Assembly (NCBI RefSeq): GCF_003129485.1
Contig: NZ_QFFG01000001.1
Location: forward strand, 682,001-746,000
Source: Polaribacter aquimarinus
Lineage (GTDB): Bacteria > Bacteroidota > Bacteroidia > Flavobacteriales > Flavobacteriaceae
Direction of reading: 5' to 3'
Length of the DNA: 64,000 bases
In this document: positions 1 through 7,695 of the stretch, piece by piece
How positions within the stretch are numbered: position 1 is the stretch's first letter
Layout of the letters: every line of letters starts with the position of its first letter
The notes under the pieces: generated by a model
Databases searched by the model: none
What the model was told of the DNA's origin: nothing
What the model saw: the letters and a program-made list of their open reading frames with translations, nothing else
Program-made: the position numbers and the translations under genes

Positions 1-398
1 CCTTTAATAACGTGTTTAGAAACAATAAACGGACTTACCAAATCAACATCAATGACTTGTTTAAAATCTTCCACTTCCATTTCTGCAAGTGGTGTTCTTT
101 TAATGATTCCTGCGTTATTTACTAAAATATCGATGTTCCCAACTTCATTTTCAATTTTGTTGATAGCTTCAATTACTTGAGCTTCATCAGTTACGTTAAA
201 TTTGTAACCTACAGCATTAATACCTGCTTCTTTGTACAAAGCCACTGCGTTATCTATTTTTTCTTGCGATGAATTTCCATTCACAACAATTGTAGCACCC
301 GCTTTTCCTAGACCCATAGCCATAGACATTCCTAAACCGTGCGTAGAACCTGTTACTAAAGCTACTTTTCCTGTAATATCAAATAAAGTTTGTGACAT
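1..398 (-). CDS. kduD: KduD-type 2-deoxy-D-gluconate 3-dehydrogenase (SDR), 3' end cut off by window
   Basis: Only the first ~132 codons are present; the gene runs off the left edge. It starts with ATG at 398 (MSQTLFDITGKVALV). The SDR cofactor motif TGSTHGLG is at residues 16-23 and NNAG at 94-97, matching KduD / gluconate 5-dehydrogenase. KduD reduces 2,5-diketo-3-deoxygluconate to 2-keto-3-deoxygluconate (KDG) in the cytoplasm, the step after KduI, which lies 6 nt upstream in the same direction. The catalytic Tyr/Lys are outside the window. Family assignment is firm; exact substrate is inferred from the neighbouring kduI. Confidence 0.85.
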   Translation of the reverse strand, partial: MSQTLFDITGKVALVTGSTHGLGMSMAMGLGKAGATIVVNGNSSQEKIDNAVALYKEAGINAVGYKFNVTDEAQVIEAINKIENEVGNIDILVNNAGIIKRTPLAEMEVEDFKQVIDVDLVSPFIVSKHVIK

Positions 399-404
399 CG
401 TTTA

Positions 405-1247
405 TTATCTTAAATCTGTAATTTTTGCAACATCCATATCTCCATAGTCTAAATTTTCTCCAGCCATACCCCAAATAAAAGTATAGTTAGAAGTACCTGA
501 ACCCGAGTGAATAGACCAAGGTGGAGAAATTACAGCCTCGTGATTTTGCATCCAAATATGACGAGTTTCTTGAGGCTCTCCCATAAAATGACAAACAGCT
601 TGTTCGTCCATAATGTCCATATAATAATAGATTTCCATTCTTCTATCGTGAACGTGAGCAGGCATTGTATTCCAAACAGAACCTGTTTTTAATTCTGTCA
701 TTCCCATTTGTAATTGACAAGTAGTTACGATTCCGCCAATAATCATTTGATTAACAGTTCTATGGTTTGCAGTTTCTAAACTACCTAATTCAATTTTATT
801 CGCTTCTGCTTTTGTTACTTGTTTTGTTGGATAAGAAGTATGCGCTGGTGCAGAATTCATATAAAATTTTGCAGGATTGTTTGCATCATCACTTTTAAAA
901 ACAACTTCTTTTACACCTTTACCAAGATATAATGCGTCTTTATGCAACATTTTAAACTCTTCACCATCAGCAATTATAGTTCCCGTTCCTCCTGCGTTAA
1001 TAACTCCTACTTCTCTTCTTTCTAAGAAAAAGTCTGATTTTAAAGGATCAATGGTTTCTAATGTTAAAGAACCTGTTGTTGGTACTGCACCTCCAGCCAT
1101 ATATCTATCATAATGTGTATATACCCATTTGATATTTCCTGGTTGCATTAAATCAGTAACTAAAAATTCATCTCTTAATTCTTGTGTGTCGTATTTTTTT
1201 ACTGCTTTCGGACTTGAAGCATATCTTGTTTCAAAAGTTGTTGCCAT
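405..1247 (-). CDS. kduI: 5-dehydro-4-deoxy-D-glucuronate isomerase
   Basis: A 280-residue protein, the normal KduI length. It isomerises 5-keto-4-deoxyuronate (from unsaturated uronates released by polysaccharide lyases) to 2,5-diketo-3-deoxygluconate. The metal site is visible: H198 and H200 in MPAHVHDRRMEIYYY, E205, and H247 in PPWSIHSGSG, equivalent to the H196/H198/E203/H245 zinc ligands of the E. coli enzyme. It is the third gene of a minus-strand operon (mannonate dehydrogenase SDR, uxuA, kduI, kduD), which together convert unsaturated uronates and mannonate to KDG. Such sets usually belong to algal or plant polyuronide utilisation loci; the rest would lie left of the window. Confidence 0.96.
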   Translation of the reverse strand: MATTFETRYASSPKAVKKYDTQELRDEFLVTDLMQPGNIKWVYTHYDRYMAGGAVPTTGSLTLETIDPLKSDFFLERREVGVINAGGTGTIIADGEEFKMLHKDALYLGKGVKEVVFKSDDANNPAKFYMNSAPAHTSYPTKQVTKAEANKIELGSLETANHRTVNQMIIGGIVTTCQLQMGMTELKTGSVWNTMPAHVHDRRMEIYYYMDIMDEQAVCHFMGEPQETRHIWMQNHEAVISPPWSIHSGSGTSNYTFIWGMAGENLDYGDMDVAKITDLR

Positions 1248-1278
1248 TATATTTCTTTTTTATTCTATTTTGTTTCTA

Positions 1279-2466
1279 TTATAAAGAACGTCTGATTCCT
1301 AATTCTAATCCTCTCAACTCAGCTAAACCTCGTAAACGACCAATTCCTGAATACCCTGGATTTGTTTTCTTTTTTAAATCGTCTAACATTTTATGACCGT
1401 GGTCGGGTCTAAAAGGCATTCTCAAATCTTGTCTTCCAGCAGCAATTCTTTTTTGCTGCTCTAAAATCAAAGCTTTCATTACTGCATACATATCTACATC
1501 ACCTTCTAAATGATCTGCTTCGTGGAAATTTCCTTCTTCATCACGTTTTGTAGCACGCAAATGAATAAAATGAATTCGATCTCCTAAACGTTCTACCATT
1601 CCTGCTAAATCATTATCTGCTCTAACTCCAAAAGAACCTGTACAAAAAGTTAATCCGTTATTTTGAGAAGGAACTGCATTGTAAATATCTTCGATATCTT
1701 GTTCTGTAGAAACTACTCTTGGTAATCCTAAAATTGGGAAAGGTGGATCATCAGGATGAATACACATTAATACTCCTGCTTGTTCTGCAGCAGGAATAAT
1801 TTCTGATAAAAACGAAAATAAATTCGCTTTTAATTCTTTAGATCCAATATTTTTATAGGTTGCTAAAATTTGATTGAACTCTTCTAAACTGTATCCTTCT
1901 TCTGCACCTGGTAAACCAGCAATAATATTTCTGATTAACTTTTTTTGCTCCTCTTCAGATGTGTTTTTAATAAACTCAGCTGCTTTTTGCCTTTGATTAT
2001 CAGAATAAGCTTCTTCTGCACCAGGTCTTTTTAACAAATACAATTCGAAAGCAGCAAAAGCAGCAGCTTCAAAACGTAATGCAGTAGATTCATCAGACAC
2101 TTCGTAATCTAAATTAGTACGTGTCCAATCTAATACTGGCATAAAGTTATAGCAAACAATATCAATTCCACATTCTCCTAAATTTAAAAGAGTTTGTTTG
2201 TAGTTTTCGATATATTTTTGATAATCGCCAGATTTAGTTTTAATGTTCTCATGAATTGGCACCGATTCTACTACAGACCAAGTCAATCCTACATTTTCTA
2301 TAATTTCTTTTCTTTTGGTAATTTCTTCAACTGTCCAAACCTCTCCATTTGGAATATGATGTAATGCAGAAACAATTCCTGTTGCACCACTTTGTTTTAT
2401 GTCTGATAAAGAAACTGGATCATTTGGTCCATACCAACGCCAAGTTTGTTCTAAATTTTGTATCAT
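1279..2466 (-). CDS. uxuA: Mannonate dehydratase
   Basis: A 395-residue TIM-barrel protein of the UxuA family; the N-terminus ([16 protein letters not shown]) and internal segments [17 protein letters not shown] and [13 protein letters not shown] are characteristic. The enzyme dehydrates D-mannonate to 2-keto-3-deoxygluconate with a divalent metal. The gene sits 12 nt downstream of the SDR gene and 31 nt upstream of kduI, so all are probably co-transcribed. With KduI/KduD this gives two routes to KDG: one from mannonate (from glucuronate via fructuronate) and one from unsaturated uronates. No abnormality is visible. Confidence 0.96.
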   Translation of the reverse strand: MIQNLEQTWRWYGPNDPVSLSDIKQSGATGIVSALHHIPNGEVWTVEEITKRKEIIENVGLTWSVVESVPIHENIKTKSGDYQKYIENYKQTLLNLGECGIDIVCYNFMPVLDWTRTNLDYEVSDESTALRFEAAAFAAFELYLLKRPGAEEAYSDNQRQKAAEFIKNTSEEEQKKLIRNIIAGLPGAEEGYSLEEFNQILATYKNIGSKELKANLFSFLSEIIPAAEQAGVLMCIHPDDPPFPILGLPRVVSTEQDIEDIYNAVPSQNNGLTFCTGSFGVRADNDLAGMVERLGDRIHFIHLRATKRDEEGNFHEADHLEGDVDMYAVMKALILEQQKRIAAGRQDLRMPFRPDHGHKMLDDLKKKTNPGYSGIGRLRGLAELRGLELGIRRSL

Positions 2467-2478
2467 TTTATGCTTTTT

Positions 2479-3306
2479 TTATACGCCACTATATGCTGAG
2501 AAACCACCATCAATAGGAATTACAATTCCTGTAACAAATGCAGAAGCATCATCACACAAATACAACGTAGAACTCACTAAATCGTCTGCAGTTCCGTAAC
2601 GCCCCATAGGTGTTTGATCTATAATTTGTTGACCTCTTTGTGTTAAGCTTCCATCTTCATTGGTTAATAATGCTCGGTTTTGATCCGTTAAAAAGAAACC
2701 TGGAGCTAAAGCGTTTACACGGATACCAACTTTAGAAAAATGTACTGCTAACCACTGTGTAAAATTAGAAATTGCAGCCTTTGCACCACTATATGCTGGT
2801 ATTTTTGTTAATGGAGTGTATGCGTTCATAGAGGATATGTTTAAGATAGAACATCCTTCACGTCCAACCATATCAGTAGCAAAAACCTGGGTAGGAATTA
2901 ACGTTCCTAAAAAGTTTAAATTGAATGTAAATTCAATTCCTTTTGGATCTAAATCGAAGAAAGTTTTAAAACCTTCAGCTGCATTTTGTAAGTCTTCCAT
3001 TGCAAAAAACGGATTAGAAGTTGTTCCTAAAGGATGATTACCTCCAGCTCCATTGACTAAGATATCCACTTTACCAAAAGCATCATTTACAACTTGTTTT
3101 GCTTTTTCAAGAGAATCTTTTTCTAATACATTAGCAGCAACTCCAATAGCTTCTGCACCTGCATCTTTAATTTCTTGTGCCACTTTATTAGCTGCTTCTT
3201 CTCTTAAATCTAAAACAGCTATTCTGTTTCCTTTTTTTGCAAGTGCCATAGCCATTGTGCTACATAAAACACCACCTGCTCCTGTTAATACGATTGTTTT
3301 GCTCAT
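2479..3306 (-). CDS. SDR-family D-mannonate (fructuronate) oxidoreductase
   Basis: A 275-residue short-chain dehydrogenase. The nucleotide-binding motif TGAGGVLCS is at 8-16; the usual NNAG is NGAGGNHP at 85-92, and the active-site triad is S158/S159, Y172, K176 (YSGAKAA). This variant, with an insertion after the GAGG motif, is the SDR type commonly annotated as D-mannonate oxidoreductase beside uxuA in Bacteroidota. It would interconvert fructuronate and mannonate ahead of UxuA, replacing the unrelated long-chain UxuB. First gene of the uronate operon; substrate is inferred from context. Confidence 0.8.
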   Translation of the reverse strand: MSKTIVLTGAGGVLCSTMAMALAKKGNRIAVLDLREEAANKVAQEIKDAGAEAIGVAANVLEKDSLEKAKQVVNDAFGKVDILVNGAGGNHPLGTTSNPFFAMEDLQNAAEGFKTFFDLDPKGIEFTFNLNFLGTLIPTQVFATDMVGREGCSILNISSMNAYTPLTKIPAYSGAKAAISNFTQWLAVHFSKVGIRVNALAPGFFLTDQNRALLTNEDGSLTQRGQQIIDQTPMGRYGTADDLVSSTLYLCDDASAFVTGIVIPIDGGFSAYSGV

Positions 3307-3417
3307 TGATAAGTTAAAATCTGGTTGTATAATTTAAAGAGTAAAAGTAAGTAAGTAAGTTCTTTTGAATGTCCTGTACTATCTTGTTTTATCTTTATTT
3401 TTTAATAAATCTAAACT

Positions 3418-3449
3418 ATATATTTTAAAGAAATTTCTTTAAAATATAT
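3418..3449. repeat. 32-bp perfect AT-rich palindrome in uronate operon leader
   Basis: Two perfectly complementary 16-nt arms with no spacer, centred between 3433 and 3434 (core AAAGAAATTTCTTT). It lies just downstream of the predicted minus-strand transcription start (about 3452). It could be a regulator-binding dyad or fold as a 5'-UTR hairpin. No T-run follows it, so it is not an ordinary terminator. The palindrome is read directly; its function is inferred. Confidence 0.6.
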
Positions 3450-3458
3450 TTTCCTATT

Positions 3459-3487
3459 CAAATATATAAAAATCAACACATTACAAA
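3459..3487 (-). promoter_or_regulatory. Predicted promoter of the uronate operon
   Basis: On the minus strand, TTTG (3487-3484), a 17-nt spacer and TATATTTG (3466-3459) fit the flavobacterial -33/-7 consensus TTG-N17-23-TAnnTTTG. Transcription would begin near 3452, giving a ~145-nt leader before the ATG at 3306 that contains the 32-bp palindrome. Confidence 0.55.
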
Positions 3488-3623
3488 CGATAAAAAAGAA
3501 AAATCCAGCGTCTTGTTTTAACAAATTGTACTAATATATCCTATTTAAGGATTTTTGACCCTAATTTCAAGAAGTAGAATAATTTCATCTTGTGAAATTT
3601 TACTAGGATTAACCCTAATAACA

Positions 3624-3639
3624 ACTAGTACGAACTGGT
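3624..3639. promoter_or_regulatory. Imperfect 16-bp palindrome at the galK -33 region (candidate operator)
   Basis: ACTAGTACGAACTGGT is symmetric at 12 of 16 positions around a central CG. It overlaps where the -33 element of the galK promoter should be (the -7 box TATATTTG starts at 3659). No good TTG is present there, so a bound regulator could block or replace the -33 contact. The regulator is unknown and not encoded nearby. Confidence 0.4.
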
Positions 3640-3658
3640 AGGTTTTTTAGAAATTCAC

Positions 3659-3666
3659 TATATTTG
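3659..3666 (+). promoter_or_regulatory. galK -7 promoter element
   Basis: TATATTTG matches the Bacteroidota TAnnTTTG -7 box exactly, 78 nt before the galK ATG. The -33 partner is poor, which fits regulated expression. Confidence 0.5.
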
Positions 3667-3744
3667 TTTCATAAAGTATAGTTTAAGAAAACTAGCTTGC
3701 CATAAAAAGTAAATAAATATCGGTTCTACAAAAATAATTTAATC

Positions 3745-4893
3745 ATGGACAAGTCGTTAATGAATGAAGTAAAAAATAAATTTTTAGAAGTTTTTAAAAC
3801 AGAACCTTTATTAATTTTTTCTCCAGGAAGAATCAACATTATTGGAGAACATACAGATTATAATGACGGATTTGTTTTTCCTGCTGCTGTTGATAAAGGA
3901 ATTGCAGCTGCAATTCAAAAAAGTAATTCTGGAAAATGTACAGCTATTGCTCTAGATATGGATAGTACAGTAAATTTTGAATTAGATAAATTAAAACCTT
4001 CTAAGAAAGGAAATTGGGAAAATTACGTTTTTGGAGTTGTTGCAGAAATTCAAAATAGAAATAAAATTGTGGGTGATTTCAATATCATCTTTAAAGGAAA
4101 TATTCCTGGAGGAGCAGGTATGTCTTCTTCTGCAGCATTAGAAAATTCAGTAGTTTTCGGATTGAACGAACTATTTGAATTAGGGTTAACCAAACACGAA
4201 ATGATTTTAATTTCTCAAAAAGCTGAACATAATTATGTGGGGGTTAACTGTGGAATTATGGATCAATACGCAAGTATGTTTGGTATCAAAGACAACGCTT
4301 TACATTTAGATTGTAGATCAGTTGAATCTCGTCCTTATAAGATTGATTTTAAAAACCATCAATTAATGTTAATCAACACAAATGTAAAACATAGTTTGTC
4401 TGATAGCGCTTATAATGATAGACGTTCTGCTTGTGAAAGCATTTCAGAATTGTTAGGTGTAAAAGCATTAAGAGACGCTACAGAAGCAGATTTAGAAACC
4501 GTGATTGATAAAGTTACTCCTTCTAATTATCAAAGAGCTCTGTATGTTATACAAGAAAATGCAAGAACTATTAAAGCTGCAAAAGCAATAGAAGATAACG
4601 ATTTGGAATTATTGGGGTCTTTAATTTATCAATCGCACGCAGGTTTATCAGACCAATACAAAGTAAGTTGTGATGAGTTAGATTTTTTAGTTACTCAAGC
4701 TAAAAAGAACAAGCACGTTTTAGGCGCAAGAATGATGGGTGGTGGATTTGGTGGTTGTACCATTAATTTAATCGCTAAAAAAGAAGCAAAAGCTTTTGCA
4801 GAAACTGCATCTAAAGCATATAAAAATAAATTTGATAATGATTGTTCTGTTTACTTTATAGAACTTTTTCAAGGAACACATTTAGTAAAATAA
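3745..4893 (+). CDS. galK: Galactokinase
   Basis: A 382-residue GHMP kinase that phosphorylates alpha-D-galactose to galactose-1-phosphate with ATP (Leloir pathway, cytoplasm). The galactokinase signature GRINIIGEHTDYNDG is at residues 28-42, with catalytic Arg29. The ATP-binding loop PGGAGMSSSAAL is at 121-132, the catalytic base Asp173 is in CGIMDQYASMFG, and the third GHMP motif GGGFGGC is near residue 333. It is followed 19 nt later by galT, so the pair is an operon. No epimerase or mutarotase gene accompanies them here. Intact and of normal length. Confidence 0.97.
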   Translation: MDKSLMNEVKNKFLEVFKTEPLLIFSPGRINIIGEHTDYNDGFVFPAAVDKGIAAAIQKSNSGKCTAIALDMDSTVNFELDKLKPSKKGNWENYVFGVVAEIQNRNKIVGDFNIIFKGNIPGGAGMSSSAALENSVVFGLNELFELGLTKHEMILISQKAEHNYVGVNCGIMDQYASMFGIKDNALHLDCRSVESRPYKIDFKNHQLMLINTNVKHSLSDSAYNDRRSACESISELLGVKALRDATEADLETVIDKVTPSNYQRALYVIQENARTIKAAKAIEDNDLELLGSLIYQSHAGLSDQYKVSCDELDFLVTQAKKNKHVLGARMMGGGFGGCTINLIAKKEAKAFAETASKAYKNKFDNDCSVYFIELFQGTHLVK

Positions 4894-4912
4894 TCAACTA
4901 CAAAACAACAAA

Positions 4913-5935
4913 ATGAACAATACAAATTTACAAGATTACTCGCATAAGCGATTTAATATCTTAACTGGAGAATGGGTATTAGTTTCTCCTCACAGAGCAA
5001 AAAGACCTTGGCAAGGGCAAAATGAAGCAGTAAATAACGAAAAACGTCCTACATATGATGAAAAGTGTTATTTATGCGCAGGAAATACAAGAATTAATGG
5101 TGAAATAAACCCAAAATATACAGATGTTTTTGTGTTTACAAACGATTTTGCAGCTTTACAAAATGACTCGCCATCTTTTAATGTAAATGATGGATTGTTT
5201 AAAGCACAAAGTGAAACTGGTATTTGTAAAGTAATATGTTTTAGCCCTGATCATTCTAAAAGTTTAGCAGATATGTCTGCAGCAGAAATTCAAAAAGTAG
5301 TTTTTGCATGGCAAAAAGAGTTTAAAGAATTAGTAGCAAACCCTAGCATTAATTATGTACAAATTTTTGAAAACAAAGGAGCTGTAATGGGCTGTAGTAA
5401 TCCACATCCTCATGGTCAAATTTGGAGTCAATCGTCATTACCTAATGAAGTTGATAAGAAAAATACCCAACAATTAAATTATTATAATAATAATAACAGC
5501 AGCTTATTGGGTGACTATTTAGCACAAGAATTAGAAAAACAGGAACGAATTATTTTTGAAAATGATGGTTTTGTAGTTTTAGTTCCTTTCTGGGCTATTT
5601 GGCCTTTTGAAGCAATGATTGTTCCTAAAAAAAAACAAGCTAATATCTTGGAAATGAATACGGAAGAAGCTTTACAATATGGAGAAGCAATTGCGATTTT
5701 AACCAAAGCTTACGATAAAATTTTTAACACATCTTTCCCGTATTCTTCAGGAATTCATCAAGCACCAACAGATGGAAATGAAAACAAACATTGGCATTGG
5801 CATATGAGTTTTTATCCACCATTATTAAGAAGCGCTTCTGTAAAGAAATTTATGGTAGGTTATGAAATGTTTGGAACTCCACAAAGAGATATAACTGCAG
5901 AACAAGCAGTAAAAATGATAAAAGATTGTTTATAA
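4913..5935 (+). CDS. galT: Galactose-1-phosphate uridylyltransferase
   Basis: A 340-residue GalT of the HIT superfamily. It transfers UMP from UDP-glucose to galactose-1-phosphate through a uridylyl-histidine intermediate. The active-site motif NPHPHGQIW places the nucleophilic His at residue 167, a zinc-type CYLC pair is at 52-55, and the C-terminal HWHWH cluster typical of GalT is present. It is co-directional with galK, 19 nt downstream, and ends at a strong hairpin terminator (5956-5988). Intact. Confidence 0.97.
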   Translation: MNNTNLQDYSHKRFNILTGEWVLVSPHRAKRPWQGQNEAVNNEKRPTYDEKCYLCAGNTRINGEINPKYTDVFVFTNDFAALQNDSPSFNVNDGLFKAQSETGICKVICFSPDHSKSLADMSAAEIQKVVFAWQKEFKELVANPSINYVQIFENKGAVMGCSNPHPHGQIWSQSSLPNEVDKKNTQQLNYYNNNNSSLLGDYLAQELEKQERIIFENDGFVVLVPFWAIWPFEAMIVPKKKQANILEMNTEEALQYGEAIAILTKAYDKIFNTSFPYSSGIHQAPTDGNENKHWHWHMSFYPPLLRSASVKKFMVGYEMFGTPQRDITAEQAVKMIKDCL

Positions 5936-5955
5936 ATAACAAACTTTTCAAAACT

Positions 5956-5988
5956 AAAAAAGCTTCTCATTTTGAGAAGCTTTTTTTC
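5956..5988 (+). terminator. Rho-independent terminator after galT
   Basis: Stem AGCTTCTCA / TGAGAAGCT (5961-5969 and 5973-5981) with a TTT loop, flanked by an A-run and a T7 run, so it could work in both directions. Its T-run runs into the duplicated tRNA-Leu 3' end at 5987. It may once have ended the converging tRNA transcript as well. Confidence 0.85.
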
Positions 5989-6002
5989 TGTACAGGCGGA
6001 GA
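5987..6002. repeat. Direct repeat copy 1: duplicated tRNA-Leu 3' end (candidate att site)
   Basis: TCTGTACAGGCGGAGA is identical to 7507-7522, which overlaps the last 12 nt of tRNA-Leu. With the preceding T-run the match is 21 of 22 (5981-6002 against 7501-7522), in the same orientation. The rest of the tRNA is missing here. Duplication of a tRNA 3' end on the far side of inserted DNA is what site-specific integration leaves. No integrase survives between the copies. Confidence 0.6.
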
Positions 6003-6198
6003 AACCAACAAAGAAGTATTTAAAACTTTTAGAGCAAATTAATAAAGCCGAAAGCATTAATAAATCTGATATTGAAAGTTTATTAATTTCTAAATAAACG
6101 AATCAGGTAAAGTACATTAAACTAATTATGCACGAAATGTATAAAATGATGTTTTAAAAACAACTTTATTTTTTAACTTTGAGAAAAAACAAGAAGCT
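6003..6198 (+). other. Islet spacer with short orphan open frame
   Basis: No full gene. A frame of about 30 codons, open from the repeat to a TAA at 6095-6097 (KKYLKLLEQINKAESI...), looks like a protein C-terminus without a beginning, possibly a gene remnant. I do not recognise it. A promoter-like box TAACTTTG (6174-6181) matches TAnnTTTG just before the 6199 gene. Confidence 0.35.
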
Positions 6199-7359
6199 AT
6201 GAAAAGAATCACTATCATTATTTACATTATATCATTAATAGGGTATTCTCAAACTCCTATTACAAATTCAAATTTCAAAACAGCTATTAACAAATGCCTT
6301 AGTAGTAATAATATAGATGGTTTGTGTTCAAATAGCGAATATGGTTCAATGCCAGACTGGGATGTTAGTCAAGTAACTAATATGGACGAAGCCTTTAATT
6401 TAAAATATGAATTTAATGCCGACATAAGTTCTTGGGATGTAAGTAATGTAACATCCATGAGGTATATGTTTGAAGAAACTAAATTCAACCAAGATATTAG
6501 TTCTTGGGATGTAAGCAACGTAAAAGATATGACTGGTCTATTTTGGAATTCAGATGCTTTTAACCAAGACATAAGCTCTTGGGATGTAAGTAATGTAACT
6601 AATATGAGCAGTATGTTTAAATCTGAGTTTTACAAACCAAGTTCATTTAACCAAGACATTAGTTCTTGGGATGTAAGTAATGTAACTAATATGGGGCATA
6701 TGTTTCGTGATTCTAAGTTCAACCAAGACATTAGTTCTTGGGATGTAAGTAATGTAATTAATATGGGTGGAATGTTTGAAGCTTCTGAGTTCAACCAAGA
6801 TATAAGTTCCTGGGATGTAAGTAAGGTGAATTCAATGAATAGAATGTTTTATAATGCAACTGCTTTTAACCAAGACATTAGTTCTTGGGATGTAAGTAAT
6901 GTTACTAAAATGGATAATATATTTAGTAAAACTGGCTTATCAATCGAAAATTACGACGCAATTTTATCAGGTTGGTTTTCTTTAACATTAAAACAAGGAG
7001 TTAATTTTGGGGCTGCAGGTGTAAATTACTGCAATTCACAAAAAGAAAGACAAGGAATAATTGATAAATTTGGTTGGATAATTATAGACGACGGACTGGA
7101 CTGTAGTTCTTTAAGCACAAAAGATAATGAAAGTAATAATTATACTATTTCATTATACCCAAACCCTGTAATTGCTAATATATTCATAAAGGGAAGTGAG
7201 TCACCAATAAAAATTACTATTTACAATGCTCAAGGAAAAAAGATTAGTACCAAAGTAAATATACGTAAAATAGACGTTAAAGAATTACCAAAAGGAATTT
7301 ATATGATTCGTATTTCTAATGGAGAAAAAAAAATAAATAAAAAATTTATAAAACTTTGA
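6199..7359 (+). CDS. BspA-like (DUF285) repeat surface protein with T9SS sorting tail
   Basis: A 386-residue secreted protein with a signal peptide at residues 1-17 (MKRITIIIYIISLIGYS). Eight repeats of WDVSxVxxM follow, six of them with the full unit FNQDISSWDVS: the DUF285 / BspA-like leucine-rich repeats found in surface and adhesion proteins. The last ~75 residues (SLYPNPV..., ITIYNAQGK, LPKGIYMIRI, KKFIKL) are a type A type IX secretion C-terminal domain, so it should cross the outer membrane and be anchored or released. It is the only gene between two direct repeats of the tRNA-Leu end, suggesting acquired DNA. Ligand unknown. Confidence 0.85.
   Translation: MKRITIIIYIISLIGYSQTPITNSNFKTAINKCLSSNNIDGLCSNSEYGSMPDWDVSQVTNMDEAFNLKYEFNADISSWDVSNVTSMRYMFEETKFNQDISSWDVSNVKDMTGLFWNSDAFNQDISSWDVSNVTNMSSMFKSEFYKPSSFNQDISSWDVSNVTNMGHMFRDSKFNQDISSWDVSNVINMGGMFEASEFNQDISSWDVSKVNSMNRMFYNATAFNQDISSWDVSNVTKMDNIFSKTGLSIENYDAILSGWFSLTLKQGVNFGAAGVNYCNSQKERQGIIDKFGWIIIDDGLDCSSLSTKDNESNNYTISLYPNPVIANIFIKGSESPIKITIYNAQGKKISTKVNIRKIDVKELPKGIYMIRISNGEKKINKKFIKL
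6414..6907 (+). repeat. In-gene tandem repeats encoding the DUF285 units
   Basis: Units of roughly 70-80 nt carry nearly identical stretches such as CAAGACATTAGTTCTTGGGA within the 6199 gene. Conservation at the nucleotide level, not only the protein level, indicates recent duplication or gene conversion. Unit number could vary between strains by recombination or slippage. Confidence 0.75.
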
Positions 7360-7366
7360 TAATGAA

Positions 7367-7400
7367 AAAAAATAAAGTTATAACTACACTTTATTTTTTA
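7367..7400 (+). terminator. Hairpin terminator after the BspA-like gene
   Basis: Stem AAAAAATAAAGT / ACTTTATTTTTT (7367-7378 and 7388-7399) with a 9-nt loop. AT-rich but perfectly paired. Confidence 0.55.
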
Positions 7401-7463
7401 TACACCTCCTAAAATCACGTTATGTTTTACCTACAATACAAAAATCGTACAATTTCAAAAACT

Positions 7464-7506
7464 AAAAAATCTCAACTTATTGGAAATCAATATGATGAGA
7501 TTTTTA
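7464..7506 (-). terminator. Probable tRNA-Leu terminator
   Basis: Arms AAAAATCTCA (7465-7474) and TGAGATTTTT (7496-7505) are perfectly complementary across a 21-nt loop. Read on the minus strand the hairpin follows the tRNA 3' end and finishes in a T-run. Confidence 0.5.
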
Positions 7507-7522
7507 TCTGTACAGGCGGAGA
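7507..7522. repeat. Direct repeat copy 2 at tRNA-Leu 3' end (candidate att site)
   Basis: TCTGTACAGGCGGAGA, identical to 5987-6002. It covers the discriminator base and the 3' acceptor strand of tRNA-Leu plus four nucleotides downstream. The 1520 bp between the copies hold only the BspA-like gene. Confidence 0.6.
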
Positions 7523-7592
7523 GACTCGAACTCTCACACCTTGCGGCACTAGATCCTAAGTCTAGCGTGTCTACCAATTCCACCACGCCTGC
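7511..7592 (-). tRNA. tRNA-Leu (anticodon UAG)
   Basis: On the minus strand an 82-nt cloverleaf can be folded. The acceptor GCAGGCG pairs with CGCCTGT (one G-U). The D-arm has TGGTAGACAC. The anticodon stem CTAGA/TCTAG encloses loop CTTAGGA (anticodon TAG). A long class II variable arm with GCCGCAAGGT follows, then the T-arm GAGAG-TTCGAGT-CTCTC and discriminator A. The long variable arm plus anticodon identifies leucine. CCA is not encoded. Its 3' end is duplicated at 5987-6002. Confidence 0.95.
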
Positions 7593-7615
7593 AACTTTCC
7601 AATTTAATTGGGATG

Positions 7616-7645
7616 CAAATATAAACAATACTTACAAACTGCAAA
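7616..7645 (-). promoter_or_regulatory. Predicted tRNA-Leu promoter
   Basis: Minus-strand TTTG (7645-7642), 18-nt spacer, TATATTTG (7623-7616), fitting TTG-N17-23-TAnnTTTG. It lies about 24 nt upstream of the mature tRNA 5' end. Confidence 0.55.
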
Positions 7646-7695
7646 GTAGTTCATTATTATTTTTCTATTTTTGATAGACAAAAAAATCACTTCAA

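Larger units (their letters stand above)
3307..3744. other. 438-bp divergent intergenic control region (uronate operon / galK)
   Basis: No convincing gene. It separates the minus-strand uronate operon from plus-strand galK. It holds four tandem AAGT units (3345-3360), a 32-bp perfect palindrome (3418-3449), a minus-strand promoter candidate (3459-3487), a 16-bp imperfect palindrome (3624-3639) and a plus-strand -7 box (3659-3666). The remainder is AT-rich with no other structure I can support. Confidence 0.7.

Noticed and set aside
3345..3360. Four AAGT units as a phase-variation repeat
   Set aside because: Four copies of a tetranucleotide in a leader are too few to expect frequent slippage, and they are not within a coding or core promoter sequence.
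5860..6057. Minus-strand open frame of 65 codons across the galT end and first tRNA repeat
   Set aside because: It runs antisense through the galT 3' end and its terminator, has no family resemblance, and the terminator palindrome explains the open frame.
6414..6907. Regular repeats considered as a CRISPR array
   Set aside because: The repeats are in frame, encode DUF285 units with no unique spacers, and there are no cas genes.
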